Positions 62,697-64,000 of a DNA stretch of 64,000 nt are shown here, piece by piece; the first letter of the stretch is position 1; every line of letters begins with the position of its first letter. This DNA comes from Roseiarcus sp963809245 (lineage in GTDB: Bacteria; Pseudomonadota; Alphaproteobacteria; Rhizobiales; Beijerinckiaceae): positions 310,001-374,000 of the forward strand of contig CAWEIU010000011.1 in assembly GCA_963809245.1 (NCBI GenBank). Reading direction: 5' to 3'. Below the pieces are notes generated by a model. That model was not told the DNA's origin, searched no databases, and saw only the letters and a program-made list of their open reading frames with translations. Position numbers and translations under genes: made by a program.

Positions 62697-63472
62697 CGAT
62701 CGTCGCTCTTGCGAAGGCGGAACATCAGGATGAACGACCGCTTCGGAGACCGCAGCACAAAGGCCCGATCGATCGAACCCGCGATGAACCGAAGACGCGC
62801 CGGGAAATAGGTGTCCCATTGAACGTTCGGCGCGTAGTAGAAATCGATGTGTGAGACTGGAAGCCGAAGCGTCTTAACCGCCCTGAGGACGGCTCGATCA
62901 TCAGAGACGCGGTAATAGGCCGGATAGTCGTTCGCACGCGGATTGATTGTCTTCCCGTACGCTTTCTTGAGGCCAAGCCATTGTGCGATCCGCGTCGCCC
63001 ACGTGAAGGGATGACGCGCGTTCGGCGACATCGACCAATAGACCGCGCCCGGCTTGATGATTTCGATGACCTTGGCGAGGAAGGATTTAACGTTCTCGAC
63101 GTGCTCCACGACATTGTAGGAATAGGCAAGGTCGTAGGTGTCGGCGCCGACGGGAATGTCTTCCAGACTGCACGTCCAGCGATGAACCAAATGCGCCGCC
63201 GGCGCGACGACCGGATAGGGATCGACGCCGTCCATGAGGCCGATCTTGTCGATGATGCGTTCGAGGGCGCGATTCTCGCCATGCCCACAGCCGACGTCGA
63301 GCGTGCGGCCGCAGAGGCCGGGCTCGGCCGCCAAATGGCGCGCGTAGACGCCAATGAAGTCGGATCTCCGCCCCGTGTGGTGCGCATAAGGCTTCCCGAC
63401 GTCGAGGAAATGGTAGTTGACCTCCGGCTTCGCCATCACTTCGCAGTCCGCTCCAATCCTAGGCGCGCTCAT
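62693..63472 (-). CDS. Class I SAM-dependent methyltransferase
   Basis: 259 residues. Motif I is TLDVGCGHGENRALERIID, with YDLAYSYNVVEHVENVKSFL and IKPGAVYWSMSPN as motifs IV and V. It is most like small-molecule or sugar methyltransferases of polysaccharide loci. It is the third methyltransferase in the locus and differs clearly from the one at 55742-56506. Confidence 0.87.
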   Translation of the reverse strand: MSAPRIGADCEVMAKPEVNYHFLDVGKPYAHHTGRRSDFIGVYARHLAAEPGLCGRTLDVGCGHGENRALERIIDKIGLMDGVDPYPVVAPAAHLVHRWTCSLEDIPVGADTYDLAYSYNVVEHVENVKSFLAKVIEIIKPGAVYWSMSPNARHPFTWATRIAQWLGLKKAYGKTINPRANDYPAYYRVSDDRAVLRAVKTLRLPVSHIDFYYAPNVQWDTYFPARLRFIAGSIDRAFVLRSPKRSFILMFRLRKSDDR

Positions 63473-63571
63473 GCTCGTGCGGCGATTTGATGGAATTGCC
63501 GCACGGTCCAGATTCCCTTATTGCCGCGCGCCTTCGGCGGAAAACCGGCGTCCACCTTTTCGCCGCGCGCC

Positions 63572-64000
63572 CTAACCAAGCGCCTCTCCAGGCTGCTCAA
63601 TGGCATCCAGCGCGCCGACGCTCGCGCCAGCGGGCGCCTGTGCAATCGGCCGCCAGCGAACCACGAGCGCTTCGAAACTTCGTAGGCCGTCGCGCTTCGA
63701 GAAGGTTTCGGCGAGTTGCAGGCGCCGTCGAATGACCGTGGCGTCCTCGGGGCCGGCGTTCGCCGCCCGTTCAATCGCGTCCGCCAACGCGTTCGCGTCG
63801 CCCGGCGGCGCGAGGACCGCCACGCCCTCGACGACTGCGGCGATTTCGGTGCCCGCCGCCGCCGTCACGATCGTACGGCGCCCGCTGGCGAGCATGCCGC
63901 CGATTTTGGAGGGAAGAACGAGATCCGCCGCGGCGGCTGCTTGCGGCAAGACGTGGATGTCCGCGAGCCCTAAGAATTCCGACAGCCGCGCATAGGGTTG
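63572..64000 (-). CDS. Glycosyltransferase family 4, C-terminal part, cut by the window edge
   Basis: The frame is open to the right end of the window. The visible 142 residues are the end of a WcaI-like GT4: LGLADIHVLPQ, then ADLVLPSKIGGMLASGRRTIV with the nucleotide-sugar-binding region, then a helical tail (DANALADAIERAAN). The N-terminal domain lies outside the window. It is upstream of the methyltransferase gene in the direction of transcription, so it is an earlier gene of the same locus. Confidence 0.8.
   Translation of the reverse strand, partial: QPYARLSEFLGLADIHVLPQAAAAADLVLPSKIGGMLASGRRTIVTAAAGTEIAAVVEGVAVLAPPGDANALADAIERAANAGPEDATVIRRRLQLAETFSKRDGLRSFEALVVRWRPIAQAPAGASVGALDAIEQPGEALG

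Noticed and set aside
63469..63774. Short minus-strand frame next to the right-edge glycosyltransferase
   Set aside because: It overlaps the partial GT4 gene in another frame and has a basic, low-complexity product with no ribosome site.

Overview
This is a 64 kb, high-G+C window from an alphaproteobacterium, most likely in the order Hyphomicrobiales (Rhizobiales). The support is a MipZ-type ParA ATPase, a PleC-like histidine kinase, a TTAA-N7-TTAA (CtrA-type) box, FeeM-like acyltransferase and Omp25-like barrel genes, and copies of a CGTCATTGCGAG...GAAGCAATCC palindromic repeat of a kind common in this order. Family or genus cannot be fixed from the sequence alone. I saw no tRNA, rRNA, CRISPR array, insertion sequence or phage genes.

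Layout. 1-7.5 kb: a family VIII-type esterase (cut by the left edge), glyoxalase I, a CDF metal exporter, mipZ followed closely by a GT8 glycosyltransferase, an outer-membrane barrel and an LplT-like MFS transporter. 7.5-15.4 kb (minus strand): a PAS sensor kinase with an apparent +1 frameshift, aminopeptidase N, glutamate racemase, and a secreted peptidoglycan-binding protein whose trypsin-like domain looks catalytically dead. 15.5-23 kb (plus): bacterial alpha-2-macroglobulin with an intact thioester motif, followed by penicillin-binding protein 1C. 23-31.5 kb: a membrane GGDEF-EAL protein, an unrecognised 220-residue protein, a FeeM-like N-acyl amino acid synthase whose ribosome binding site lies in a hairpin, and an RND efflux pair.

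31.5-41.1 kb: a compact accessory-looking cluster. A divergent AraC regulator faces an aldehyde dehydrogenase, a complete LIV/HAAT-type ABC importer (binding protein, two ATPases, two permeases, joined by ATGA overlaps), a coniferyl-alcohol-dehydrogenase-like SDR and a second paralogous aldehyde dehydrogenase. The simplest reading is import and stepwise oxidation of lignin-type aromatic alcohols and aldehydes to acids. 41.1-47.6 kb: an interrupted repeat, an exported methyltransferase-like protein, an HtrA-like protein that has lost its catalytic triad, a PAP2 phosphatase, a LysR-DoxX-DODA dioxygenase group, a HAD phosphatase and a small six-cysteine exported protein.

47.6-64 kb (all minus strand, so transcribed from the right edge leftwards): a surface-polysaccharide locus. 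It has several glycosyltransferases (GT2, GT4, CgeB-like), a DegT aminotransferase, a WcaF-like acetyltransferase, three methyltransferases including an FkbM type, a Wzx-like flippase, a Wzy-like polymerase, a secreted parallel beta-helix protein and a GMC/FAD oxidoreductase. It runs off the right end inside another glycosyltransferase. Together these would make, modify, flip and polymerise a repeat unit containing an amino sugar and O-methyl and acetyl groups; the polymer itself cannot be named.
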